From: Hemibagrus wyckioides
Lineage: Eukaryota; Chordata; Actinopteri; Siluriformes; Bagridae
Direction of reading: 5' to 3'
Assembly: GCF_019097595.1 (NCBI RefSeq)
Contig: NC_080731.1
Span: forward strand, 14,916,071-14,980,070
Length of the DNA stretch: 64,000 bases
Under the pieces are notes generated by a model, which saw only the letters and a program-made list of their open reading frames with translations, had not been told where the DNA came from and made no database searches. Numbering within the stretch: the first letter of the stretch is position 1; every line of letters starts with the position of its first letter. Positions 35,201-46,019 of this stretch are shown in pieces. A program made the position numbers and the translations under genes.

Positions 35201-36319
35201 CATTATTGTAAATCACAATTATATCAATAATAAAATGTATTATTATAATATAATATATTATAATATACTTTATGATATTATAATATACTTTATGCCATGG
35301 GATTTGTCAATTATCTACATAACACACGCCTGCAGGATGTTGAATTCTCATTATTAATATTTCTGAAAGGTCTTGTCTCATATGCCTGAATGGACATGAA
35401 TGGGATTCATTGGCCATGTACTTTAACAAGCTCAAGACATTTGCTTCCTGTACAAGAACTACTAACATAAATATCCAGAATGTATGTATAGTTTACAAGC
35501 AATAAAGTTATTAAGATATGTAATTCTTTTGCTCTGAAATGCTTCAACAAATCTAATATTCAGAGTTTGTCGTATTTTGCACTGTGATATTTCTCAGTTA
35601 TTTTCTCATATTTTATGTTTATTTTATTGACTTATATCACATAAGTCAATGAAGTGTAATGCCTTTACTCAGGAGTGCTTTAATAAACCCAGTATTATAG
35701 TTTGATGTATTTTGTTCTGTGATATTTATCAAAATTAAGTAACACTCTATCTGCATGGAATCCTTAAAATAAAGTTTGTTTCATCAAAAGTATATTTGTG
35801 TAAGAATGCTTTGTCTCCCTATATTCCATTTGTTTACATTTATCATACATCTTTATGACTTATGTCTGAAAGTTACTTTTAATTTTAAATTTTTAAAAAG
35901 TTACTTTTTAATTTTTGAGGACGACGAAAGCTTGTTTAATATTTCTGCTGCCTTAACATGATCTGATATCATTGTTGTGCTATGGTCATGTCCTTACAGA
36001 GTAATCTGACGGTTATTAACACCCACGTAAATGTACAAGACCTGGAGGAGAAGTTTTGTGAAAGGCTGGTGTTCATGACAAATGTTTGCTCATTTACTTG
36101 GCCCAGCAGAGGGGTATCAGGCCTCACCTACAGTCTATAAATATTTGTGTTTACTAATGAAGAAATATACTACAGGTGTTGATTTTATTAATTAAAGTAG
36201 ATCTATTTGGGAAAAAACATAAAATAGGTAACACTTGATAAAAACAAGAGTGTAGCGAGTATGATTGAACATGAATAAGAATAATACCTCAATAAAAATT
36301 AGGAGTGTCTACAATATAT
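35201..36319. other. AT-rich DNA, no gene seen
   Basis: (TAATA)n-like patches at 35,236-35,300; otherwise nothing recognisable. Confidence 0.5.
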
Positions 36320-36720
36320 ACACGGTGGTTTAGTGGTTAACATGTTTGCCTCACACCTCCAGCATCCTGTGTTTGTGTCTCATGCCTGTTCACTGTGTGT
36401 GCATGTTTGCATTTTCTCCCCGTGCTTGGTGGGTTTCCTCCAACAGTCCAAAGACATGCTTCTAGGCTGATTGGAGTGTATGATTGAACGAATGTGCTCC
36501 AGTTTTCTCCCACAGTACAAAGACATGCTAAATTGCCTGTAGTGTGTGATTGCGTGATTGAATGAGTGTGTGTGCCCTTTGATGGGTTGGCACTCTATCA
36601 CGGGTGTATCCTACCTTGATGCCTGATGACACCTGAGATAGGCACAGGCTCCACATGACCTGAGAATAGATCGGATAAGCGGTACAGACAATGAAATGAA
36701 AAAAAAAAACAAAAAAACAA
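36320..36720 (+). repeat. tRNA-derived SINE, second copy, with poly(A)-like tail
   Basis: The head GGTGGTTTAGTGGTTAACAT is followed by the same body as at 34.5 kb, with an internal duplication of the 'agtccaaagacatgct' part (near 36,446 and 36,515). It ends GGATAAGCGGTACAGACAAT and an A-rich tail. Confidence 0.7.
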
Positions 36721-36799
36721 TAGCATGCAACTATGTACTAGTGTATTTATAGCTGAAACAAAAGTAAACAATAAAAGAAAGAAAGAAATCAAACAAATT

Positions 36800-37280
36800 G
36801 CAATAATATTTTTGTTAAATAAAAATTTAAATGGAAATGGAAATGCTATGTTTTAAAATCAACCAAAATTGATGTACAGCAGAATTTCACTTTATTTTCC
36901 CACGTCACTTTAATACATATAGGGCACATATTACATTTTGTCTGGTCCTTCAGCTTCCTGCTGGTCGACAACAGAGGTAACGTGTTCATAGCTTTCGTAC
37001 ACTCTGTTTCAATATTGCATAGCTCTGGTCCACATTGGAGATGTGCCAGTACTGTGTGATCTGTGATCTGTGTGTGTGATCTGTGTGGTCTGACTGGCAG
37101 GCAATATGGGCACCACTGAAGAAAGTGATTTGGCAGCAACGTGAGACCTGACTGGTTGGGCATTATCGGATGTGTGAAAGGGACAGAAATCCCACGGATG
37201 GCTGTAGAGGAAGACACAGAGAGTATACAGACTGCAGTTGTGTACCTGGAACTATATTTGATAGAGCTTTGTGGAATCCC
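36800..37280. other. Unrecognised sequence next to the satellite and retroviral relic
   Basis: A minus-strand frame of 158 codons (36846-37322) has no recognisable domain and runs into satellite sequence. A TGTGATC-based short repeat lies at about 37,055-37,090. Confidence 0.35.
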
Positions 37281-37566
37281 TCCAGGCTGCTGTGAATTTT
37301 GATGGAATATCACTGTTTCCATGTTTCTTATGAATTTTTGAGTGCTGAGACTTGCGGAATCGCATTTTCAGCGGCAGAGAAGCACAATGCAGAGAGCACA
37401 CTGCGCTGTGACAAGTCTGTTTGATGAAAAATGATGAAAGTTGACTTTGTTAAGTGAATTTTCATGGAATATTACTGTTTCTTATGAATTTTTGCACTTT
37501 CATGTAAAAAACATATTTCATATCTAAATTCATATTTTTTTTATCACTTTTATTCATATTTTTTAA
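37281..37566 (+). repeat. Diverged fragment of the 58-64 kb satellite
   Basis: It contains the satellite core (GCTGAGACTTGCGGAATCGC at 37,345) and its AT-rich tail (CATGGAATATTACTGTTTCT). It abuts the truncated 3' LTR of the retroviral relic. Confidence 0.8.
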
Positions 37567-37634
37567 CACACACACCAGAGTTTCTAAAGGGTTACTTGTT
37601 CATCTATGTTACTTGTTACAATTTCCACTACATT
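37567..37634 (-). repeat. Truncated 3' LTR (U3 start only)
   Basis: Sense strand TGTAGTGGAAATTGTAACAA follows a purine-rich AAAATGGAGGGAAA. About 65 bp match the outer end of the 5' LTR (GTAACA...GAAGTAACCCTT) before the sequence switches to satellite. Confidence 0.65.
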
Positions 37635-38097
37635 TCCCTCCATTTTGTCCTTAAGGACAAACTAAATATACAAAATTTTGACATATTTACTTTAAGCATT
37701 TCACAGACAGTTTCAGACCAACACCAGACGTCATCTTTTCCCTTGGCTCTCCAATGATGTCTTTATCAACTAAAACTTAAAAAATAGTTACTCTGTTTCT
37801 TCTTAAGAGAGGGGAAAAAAAATTTGCGACTAAGGGAATCAGAATCAGCATGAAAGAATAGCATAACACAAAACATATCAGGATAAAAAACAAAACAAAA
37901 CACTCATTCTAAGCTAAATTAATTTTTATCATTTGTCAACTCAGGGTCATAGTCTGCTTGTGTCAGATCCGGTGGAAAATCAATGTCTCGAAACTGCTCT
38001 CTCCATTCATCAGATCTGTCCTCCTTTGTTGTAATAGTTGACACTCTACTTTCCTGTTGAGTGTTGAGGCAACTAATCTTTGTAGAGTAGTAGACAC

Positions 38098-38484
38098 TGT
38101 AGTGGAAAATTTTAAACTTACTGTAATAATGTATGTACGAGGCTTGTGTACATGCAGATTGTTATGTATATGTGTGCAAAAGACTTGAAATATGCTGACA
38201 GTTGTATTTCTTTTTGTAATCATTGAAGACAATATGTGACTTCTAAGGGGAACTAAGTTGGCAGGGTAAGGAACTGAGAGGAGACCCCTGCCCAGCAAAT
38301 ATAGCTCGAACTTTTGAAGTCATGCAACTTCTGTTAAGAGTGTATGCATAAAAGCAGCGTGAAAGAAAGGGGAAGCACCTCACTCAGGGGATGCACTGTG
38401 TGTGTGTGTGTGTGTGTGACGTCCTGCGCAGTCTTTTTTATTAATAAACTTTTCTACTCTTACTATAACTTTAGTCAAGTTTCC
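38098..38484 (+). mobile_element. Solo LTR, plus strand, nested directly after env of ERV-A
   Basis: It starts TGTAGTGGAAAATTTTAAAC, sharing its first 11 bases with the U3 start of ERV-A, but in opposite orientation. It has a TATA-like GCATAAAAG (38346-38354), a (TG)n tract and a poly(A) signal AATAAA (38443-38448), and probably ends in CA at 38484. It lies within ten bases of the env stop codon. No clear target duplication was found, so the right border is approximate. Confidence 0.6.
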
Positions 38485-38491
38485 AACTTAT

Positions 38492-40165
38492 TTAAATATG
38501 TTTAACTGATTTCCATGACAACACCAACTGACAGATGCAGGGAACACACATCAGAGCTAGAAGTCCGATCACTATTATGGGCAGCAGTGTATGCACCAAC
38601 CAGTATCCCCAGCCTCCCCAAAAGGCTGTGAACCAACTAAACCATGAATTGTCCGCTTGTGGAGGGGCTCTAATCGCATTCCTCATGTGGTTGAGCACCT
38701 CTGTAACATTAGCAGACACATCTGGTATGTTAAAACAACACAAGATGTCAAGCATCTTGCACACACCTCCTTTCTCTGCCGTGAGCATATCTAACACTAG
38801 GTGATTTTGTATAACTGCACTCCGAAGCTGTGTAAGTTCATCAGTGATCATTGCAGTCAAGGTTTCAGTATTATTTGCCAGGGTCAGAACCATATAACCT
38901 AATCCATTGATTTTATTTACGGCTACTGTAGTTCCTCCTCCTAGAAATACTGACTGTCCCATATTTTCTGACGGGCTAGTCCACGGATCTGCTATCATGT
39001 AGATGTTATATTTGGATACCGCTCTCTTCTGTCTAGTATTGTTCTCATAATCAGGTATGTATACTGATGTACCAGTAGTGAGTAACGCTGGGTCACAGCA
39101 ACCTCTGCAACCCTTCGTAGAGAGTAGGTAGAATCCCATATTGCCACACACCCATATTGCAGCAGCTGATGAAGTGAAATTCACCTGGGTCCCGTCACGC
39201 AACTTCGCTGTGCAGTTGGCCGACCCCATGTTGGTGCAGTGTCCTTGCTTTACTGAATAGTCATTGATGTCCAGAACATACACATTCAGCTTGCACCACA
39301 ACATGCCCACGTTTGTTTTTCCAGAGTCTCTGCATACACAAGTATCAGCCTGCTCTTTTTCACTCTGAACACTAGGTGTGTAGAATACTTTGGTTGCTTT
39401 TCAGTGCAATTTGCTCTGTAGAAACTTACATTCCCACTAGTCAGAAGGCTTTTCCCCATCATAACAACATTACTGATACTAGCCGGGAGTTCGCAGGACG
39501 TGGACACCGGTTCTATTATGCTTGCAGTTATAGGGACAGTTTTGAACATCTTTGAAGACAAAGCCAGCATGACTTATTGATTTGAAGTTCTTTGTGTTGC
39601 ATAAGGGCTAAAACACAGGTGTAATTGTCGTTACACTTAGTCAGAGCCAGTTCCGTTCATTTCTGCAGATCAGTGGCGTTAGACCCCTTAATGGTGGAAA
39701 TCTGTTCCGCGAGATCATCTTCCAAATTAGCCTGAGCCAGAGCTGGTATGACTACATATATTACCCTATCTATCACGGCTGGTTTAATCACTTCGATGCC
39801 CACCGTGTGTTCATAGGAGTCATTTCCTATCTGCTCAGTAGCACACCAGTACTTGCCTCTGTCAGAGTTACATTGTTTAAAATAAATGTAACTGTCGGTC
39901 CATTCTTACTCCAGGAGCAACCTCCTGGATGGTGACTCGTCAAAGATGTACTGGTACTACACCACACTGAGAGCCACCCTTTAGGCCCACATGGGTATTT
40001 GCAGAGATAATGAACCCATTCCTATATATTTCCCTTATTGTCATACACTGTTGTGCAAGTCACTGTCCTCTTCTTTCCTTCTGTTAGCTGTATGTTAGTC
40101 TCTGGTTTGGTCCATTCTATGCACAGCCATAGTGCTAATGTAAGGGATAACGTAAACCCTTTCAT
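38492..40165 (-). pseudogene. Retroviral env of ERV-A with an Ig V-set-like N-terminus
   Basis: The ATG at 40165 is followed by a hydrophobic signal peptide (FTLSLTLALWLC). Next comes a segment with V-set features: a B-strand cysteine in RTVTCTTVYD, then a cysteine-containing HYLCKYPCG, and, after a frame change near 39,858, the F-strand signature DRGKYWCA. A TAG at about 40,028 also breaks this part. The gamma-type SU motif CWLC is at 39558-39569, reached through more stops. The longest frame (39310-38492, 272 codons) holds the end of SU, a furin-type RQKR (39034-39023), a fusion-peptide-like stretch, the immunosuppressive-like region with CX6CC (Cys184, Cys191, Cys192 of that frame) and a transmembrane helix (~239-259) with a short tail. 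Retroviral Env mediates receptor binding and fusion; this copy cannot be expressed whole. Confidence 0.75.
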
Positions 40166-40499
40166 CTTTGCTTTGCAGGTATTGTCCTACCTACTATTTG
40201 ATTTTCTCACTTCAGTAGAGGTGCACTCTCGTCTTCTCTCAAGGAAATGGGTTTACATACGCTAGACCACTTGGGGTGTCCAAACCGTGTGCACAGGAGT
40301 GTTGTCTTTTTGTTTCGCCTTTTCGTGTCTCAGTAGTAGGATTCTTAGAATGTCTCTCAGATGATTCCTATAAACAACACCAAACTTTAAGTGAACCTTC
40401 ACCTTTCTTGACATATATTGGCGCTCTGAGTGCAGGCACTGCCCTTACGCACTTGTCCTGGAACACTATCCGTTAGGGTTGTCTTCCTAAGTGCGGGTG

Positions 40500-40901
40500 T
40501 TAGAGATTTTTTCTAGATTTCATCAAGAAACCAACAATTCCAAATGGCCTTTGTGGTGATGGATGTGCGCTCTGAGTAATCGGAATGCCTCTCCCAACGT
40601 TATTTGTTGCACATGTGACAAAGCGTTCACAAAATTTTCGGGAGTAGTTAGTAAAGCCTATAACATTCCAATGTTCCCTTATTTCTGTTACCATCCCTCC
40701 TTTTGACACTTGGCCTTTACCATGTGTCAATTTAGCATAAAAAGGAAACAGTTTCTTCAGTAAACACGGTTTTCCTGTGGGTCCATACCAAACACCTTGT
40801 TTTTGGACACATCCCAACTGCCTCCAGTGTTGTTTCTCCTCATGATCACCCATACCCTGTAACTCAGTGACATCTAGAGTAGGAGCAGACAATATAGTCA
40901 T
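40500..40901 (-). pseudogene. ERV-A integrase, N-terminal zinc-binding domain only
   Basis: A 133-codon frame carries LTHGKGQVSKGGMV, EHWNVIGFTNYSRKFCERFV and TCATNN, the HHCC zinc-binding arrangement of retroviral integrases. The catalytic core and C-terminal domain are missing: only about 330 bp of unrelated sequence separates it from env. Confidence 0.7.
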
Positions 40902-40913
40902 GATATTTGTATT

Positions 40914-41829
40914 TCATTTCTGTTCAGTTTGTTTTGCTGCTGCTTTTGCCGCTGCATCAGCTTCGGCGTTAGCTGTGGAAATAGGGTCATTACAACGGGT
41001 ATGTGCTTCACATTTACATACTGCAATAGCTTTTGGAAGTAATATTCCATCCAGGAGGTCAGCTATGAGGCCATGGTGCCCGATAAGCTTGCCTGAGGAG
41101 GTCAAAAAACCCCTATACTTCCATAATGTTCCAAAATTATGCGTGATGCCAAATATTCACAGTCTTACCCTGTGCCAATTTGCAGGCCTCTATGAGGGCG
41201 GTGAGTTCCGCCACCTGTGCTGAGTAATGAGACGGAAGTTTACCTGAAAGTAGAATTTCATTTTGAGTCACTACTGCAAACCCTACACAGTTTTGACCTG
41301 TTTCTGAGCCCCTGGATGCTGATCTGTCCACAAATAGTTCCAGATCAGGGTTGATCAGCGGTATCTTCTGTAAATCAGGTCTTGGACTACATACTTTATT
41401 AATCACACTCACACAATCATGAGGCTCTCCATCTTGCTCTGTGGGAAGAAGAGTGGCAGGGTTAAGAGTTGTGCACCGTTTAACTGTAACATTTGGCATT
41501 TCTAAGAGTACAGTGTTATATCTCAACCATCGAGCGGCCATCATGTGTGCTGTCTTTTGTTCTAAAAGCAGTGGCGACACTGCATGTGGTACCAACAAAG
41601 TTAATTCACTGTAGCCTACGATATCTCGTGAAGCACTGACAGCTTTCTCTGCTGCAGCCACTGCTCTAAGACTCATAGGAAGTCCTGCTGCTACCGGATC
41701 TAGCTTTGCCGAGAAGTAAGCCACTGGTCGCAGCCTACCCCCATGCTCTTGAAGTAAAACAGATGTCATGCACCCCCCTTTCTCATCCACAGTCTGTGTA
41801 AATGGTCTCATCGGGTCAGGAATGCCCAA
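40914..41829 (-). pseudogene. ERV-A RNase H and connection domain
   Basis: The frame 41829-41137 contains the connection region (SELTLLVPHAVSPLL) and the RNase H start (LELFVDRSASRGSETG, then YSAQVAELTALIEACKLAQG). A shifted frame at 41105-40914 continues (KAIAVCKCEAHTRCNDPIS, then ANAEADAAAKAAA), matching the RNase H end with its last acidic residue. One frame change near 41,137 separates the two pieces. Confidence 0.75.
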
Positions 41830-41862
41830 TGTGGGTGTCGTCTGTAATGTCTGTTTCAGTCG

Positions 41863-43267
41863 TTAAAACGCAGCATTTGCAGTCTCAGTCCACGTCACTT
41901 TGCTGTGTGCTTGCAGGCCTTGTCCGTAAGCAATAGTGCTCAGCGGTGCCTCTAACACAGCATAATCGGGTATGAACATCCTACAGTATGAACACATACC
42001 CAAGAATGACATTAACTGTTTGGGAATTTTCTGTATTGCTTCCACTCGACTCGAGTCTTTTACCTTCTGCAGAAATTAAATGTCCTAGGAACTTCACTTC
42101 TTGTTGAACAAATTGCAGTTTTGACAGGTTTGCGTTATGTCCTTCTTTAGCGAGGTGACAGAGTAATTTAATGGTGTCTTTTTCATACTGCTCTTTAGTT
42201 GGTGCAACCAAAAGAATGTCATCTACATACTGAAGCAACACAGATTTTTCAGTTAGATGCAGTGTATCTAAACTGTTCTTTAGTGCTTCATTATTGTAGG
42301 TGACTCACAATAGCCCTGACATAAGCGTGTGAAAGTATAGGCTTTTCCATTAAAGGAAAATGCAAACCAAAATTGACAATCTGGATGTATTGGTATGCTA
42401 AAGAATGCGTTAGCTATATCGACAAGAAAGAACCATGTCAACTAGAATTTAGTTTAATTTAATTAAATTTTAATTTAATTTAATTTAAATTTTAATTAAA
42501 TAATTAATTTAATTTAATTTAGAATCTAGTTCAGTCAACTAGAATTTGAGACAAGATAGTGTATGGGTTGGGAACATTAGGTGCTCGTTGGATCACAGCA
42601 TCATTAACCACTTTCAAATCTTGTACGAATCTCCACTCCACCGGCTCCCCTGGAGCTCTTTTTTCCTTACTGGGAAGAGTGGTGTTCGCACAGGAGACGT
42701 CTCACATGGCACTATAACTCCAGATTTTAATAGAGAATTAAACACCGGTGTTATTCCTGCTATAGCTTCTGGTTTTAGGGGATATTGAGCCCTCTTTGGC
42801 CTATAATCTGATTTTGGTGTAATGATCACTGGAGGGCAATTTTTAATCAGACCTACATTATATTTTCCACTCACCCACAATTCCTTGGGCACTTTTTGTA
42901 GTTGTACATCTGAAAGTTCCAATTTAGGTAGGGCCAAGTCGGTTTTGTACCATGGGTTGGGATCTGTCCCATCATCAGGAAGGATCACCATGCCTCTCTC
43001 AGCTCTAGCCAGCCAATTTAGTGCTGTGCTATATGCATTTAATTTGGGGCTGTAAAAAACAGCTGGCTGCCCAGTTGGTTCCCAATCATGACTTTGAGTA
43101 GCCTGTAACATCCATTCTCCCAAAGATTCCCACTTGTCATTGACAGTTTTGGCTATAGAGAGATGTGGAGATCCATGATTCATTTGGAATGGGTGTGGAT
43201 GACCAGCCTGAACTGAAACCCGAGATAAATCTACCTCTACAGCATATCTGTGTTCATTCCATATCAC
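41863..43267 (-). pseudogene. ERV-A reverse transcriptase, interrupted
   Basis: The frame 43267-42614 includes KRAQYPLKPEAIAGITPVFN and the primer-grip-side start of the gammaretroviral RT fold. Finger and palm motifs follow in shifted frames (FFSIPIHPDCQFWFAFSFNG), and the catalytic YVDD is at 42229-42218 with LLVAPTKEQYEKD after it. A 97-bp AT-rich insertion lies at 42451-42547. The piece 42045-41863 (SFLGMCSYCRMFIPDYAVLE) is the thumb/connection start. Confidence 0.8.
42437..42547. repeat. AT-rich insertion flanked by a 14-bp direct repeat, in RT
   Basis: GTCAACTAGAATTT at 42437-42450 recurs at 42534-42547. Between them are TTTAATTTAATT-type repeats. The insertion separates the YVDD-containing part of the RT from its fingers. 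Confidence 0.8.
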
Positions 43268-43429
43268 ACGCTTCTATATCAATATGTCTGGCCTATCCAA
43301 CTTCCTGTACTATTCTTTCTCATAATTCTCATGTGGTTTGTGTCTGTGTATGTGCGCAGTACAGTTCAGCACTTTCGGTGTCATGTAGTCCATGTGAGAA
43401 AAGCATGTGAGAGTTTTTGCTTTCTCTAC

Positions 43430-43800
43430 TAGAGAGTGTGTCACATCAGTGAGAGAGGAATTACTTTCCATTCATACACATAGAGCAGGGGTCTGGGATC
43501 ATATTTTACAAAGCAGGAGTCATCTCCCCATTCTATATATCTCTTTGAATAAAGAGTATTCAAATTGTTTCTGTGTAGCTACTATCTCACATTCAAAGGG
43601 CACAGAGAATGTTTCAATTACTGACATCCTCGATGCTCCTGTAGTACACAGAGAGTGATTGCTCATTCTAGGTGAAATAGAAAATTCACACAATCATACC
43701 ACAGAATGCCCAACAGAGTCAACTAGAAACTCTATCGGTATTTGCTCAACAAGTAATGTAATCACAGGCATTTTATTAAATTCCGGTTCATGATATTTAG
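43430..43800 (-). pseudogene. ERV-A protease region
   Basis: On the minus strand one reads IPIEFLVDSVGHSVV with the active-site Asp at about 43,720; the usual D-S/T-G triad is D-S-V here, so the third position is altered. A later segment (GASRMSVIETFSVPFECEI) is placed like the flap. A stop follows HSVV. Confidence 0.5.
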
Positions 43801-44019
43801 TTTTATTATTAAGTTTTATTCATAGGTGAAATAGCAACCTTTGATACTTTGCTAGACACTGGATTAGTGACAGGTGGAAATCTTAAGCTTTTCTTCATTG
43901 CATTGAACAAAAAGATCAGACTTACCCTTCCCTGGCTGCTCACCTGTCCCTGACCCAACCAAACCTAATGCTTCTGTGTTCGCTTCTCCCCCGCAAGGTC
44001 TCTTCAGACAGTCTCATAT

Positions 44020-45028
44020 CTAGTGGTCTGTTTTTCCACACAGGAAACATCCACTCTGGAATCCAGGCTTGCCCCGTCCTCGACCTCTACCTCTGCTACG
44101 CCCACAGCCCCTCCCCCTGTAAAAATCTCCTTGAGCCTCAGGTAATTGAACCATAGTAAGACGTTGTTTCATTTCTGTTTTTTTTCTTTCCCTTTTTGTC
44201 TTTCAGCATTCCACAACTTTTCTGCGTGCACAGCATGTTGTTCAATCAGAGATAACTTTCCAGTGTCCCAAGTAATGCATGTTTGTTTGACTTTTCTTGC
44301 AATGTCCTCTTTTAATCCATTCATGAAACTGTTTCTCAAGTGTGCCTCATAGGGTGTAATATCTGCTGTGGCCAAGTCCGCTGGGCGATCGAGGCCACTG
44401 TGAGCATCTTCTGTTAATCGCGCAAGATATCTGGAGACTGTTTTGTCGTCTTCTTGTCGGCACATAGAGATGTTCGTCATGTCCATTCTTACTGGAAAAG
44501 CTTGGTTAAGAGCATCAGTCAGGCACATTACTAAATCTCTGTATTCAACATTCTCAACATTACTCCAGTTTACGTGACGAATCTGAATATTTCTCTCTGG
44601 CCAGTCAAAAGGCAGGCGCAACACATCAACGCTGAGTTTTCTCACCATGAGGCGTTGCAGTTCATGGGCTGTGGGTCTGAATTCTCTGCAAAATCGGACC
44701 AGTTCATGAACGAACTTCCGACCACCCACTTCTCTTGGAATCTTGAATCTACAAGAGATTTAGTACACTGAAGAGAGGAAGATTGAAAGTTAGTTTGTGC
44801 ATTTGTTTTGCATGCTCTGGTTTGGGCTTCAGTTGCCCACATATTATATGCAACCCAGTCTACTTCTCTTCTCTTTTTCCCTTTTATCTTTGAAGCCTCA
44901 CATTCTTGTAACTTTTCTCTCAACTTTTCTAATTGTCTTTCACTAAAACTACCTTTCTCTGGAAATCCACAGTCCATCACCCACATATGATATTGTGATA
45001 CACAACCAGGCCCATAATTAGTCATCAT
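44020..45028 (-). pseudogene. ERV-A gag (MA-like, capsid, zinc knuckle)
   Basis: The frame 45028-44642 (MDCGFPEKGSFSERQLEKLR) looks like matrix plus spacer. After a frame change near 44,720 the capsid follows to 44169 (CREFRPTAHELQRLMVRKLS, then KTVSRYLARLTEDAHSG, the major-homology-like region). A glycine/arginine-rich stretch and a zinc knuckle start, CFLCGKTDH (CFLC at 44049-44038), are then cut by a TAG at 44022-44020. Confidence 0.7.
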
Positions 45029-45562
45029 AAATTTGAATATTAGGATCCTTACATGCCCTCAAGAAATCATCACTCTTATCCTTACTTTCCCTACTACCCA
45101 CTGTACGTGTTGGTTCCTGTATTCTCTCAACAGTCGATCAACAGACAAATTCCTTATTTACCTCTTTTAGCCTGATTTTACCTGCGCAGGTCACTCAGCT
45201 GTGCTCGTCAGCACCAGCGACAGCTTTTCTCAAAGTCCTCTGAAAGTAGTTGCAACATCAATATATACTACCATAGTATATAATTAGTTCCCAGCACTAT
45301 TCATGTAACTTTACCGCTTCCCAGAACCGTTGGCCAATTCTGCCTACCTAAAGCCGATTGTCTGAAGATGGAAAAAGTGAGAGTTTAAATAAATTAAAAT
45401 CTTACCACCTAATTCCAGATCTCTTCACTGGGGCAGTCCCATGATTGTCCAGATCTTTCCCCACCAGTAGTCAACTGCATGGTTTGACGAAGTAACCGTC
45501 TTCGGGTTGGTCCGGACCAGATCGATCAGGGATCAACCCCAAGACTGGCAGTCAGACGAGGG

Positions 45563-45580
45563 ATCTCAGTGGAACCTCCA
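45563..45580 (-). promoter_or_regulatory. ERV-A primer-binding site, tRNA-Gln type
   Basis: Sense strand TGGAGGTTCCACTGAGAT is complementary to the vertebrate tRNA-Gln 3' end (from memory) at 17 of 18 positions. It lies four bases after the LTR. Confidence 0.75.
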
Positions 45581-45584
45581 GAAA

Positions 45585-45998
45585 TGTGGTGGCAAGTCTG
45601 CACTCTGATTTGAAATAATTAACAAACTACACACGGACACAAGGGTGGAAGACAAAGCGAAGAGATAAGAAAGGAATTTTTATTTTGCCGTGGCAATATG
45701 ATTACACAGCAGAGAGGCAAGGCCCACTTTCACGGGTCCCCCTTATATAGGACTTTTAGGTGCATCCTAAACCAAAAGTATATGTGACCAACAGCACTCA
45801 ATCTCACATCTCACTTCAATGCTAAGAAGCTATAGAATATAGAAAGACAAGATATATGATGTTCTTGCATTCCACAAGTAGAGTCAATCCTGGTACCGAC
45901 AGCCACTTGGTTAACATCTTCCTTTCCACACACACTCACAAGAGTTAACAAGGGTTACTTCTTCATCAGTGTTACTTGTTAAAATTTCCACTAAAAAA
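45585..45998 (-). repeat. 5' LTR of ERV-A
   Basis: About 414 bp. Sense U3 starts TAGTGGAAATTTTAACAAGT; a TATA box (TATATAAGG) lies at about 45749-45741 and a poly(A) signal (AATAAA) at 45684-45679, roughly 60 bases apart, which fits a short gammaretroviral R. It ends ...CCACCACA just before the primer site. Confidence 0.75.
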
Positions 45999-46019
45999 TT
46001 TTTTGCATATTGGTTCTTA

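Larger units (their letters stand above)
37567..45998 (-). mobile_element. Degraded gamma-type endogenous retrovirus (ERV-A), minus strand
   Basis: In sense order: 5' LTR (45998-45585), primer site (45580-45563), gag (45028-44020), protease (about 43800-43430), reverse transcriptase (43267-41863), RNase H (41829-40914), N-terminal integrase (40901-40500), env (40165-38492), purine-rich tract (near 37,655) and a remnant of the 3' LTR (about 37634-37567). CWLC in SU, CX6CC in TM and the gene order place it with gamma-type envelopes. Every gene is broken, the integrase core is gone and the 3' LTR is cut to about 65 bp. Satellite fragments lie on both sides, so it probably inserted in, or recombined with, satellite DNA. 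Confidence 0.85.

Noticed and set aside
36846..37322. 158-codon minus-strand frame as a gene
   Set aside because: No domain, and its start lies in satellite tail sequence (METVIFHQNS recurs as a by-product of the satellite).
43840..43880. LLDTG on the plus strand as a retroviral protease active site
   Set aside because: The retroviral relic is read on the minus strand and the frame around this motif is short; the protease remnant is at about 43.43-43.80 kb on the minus strand.
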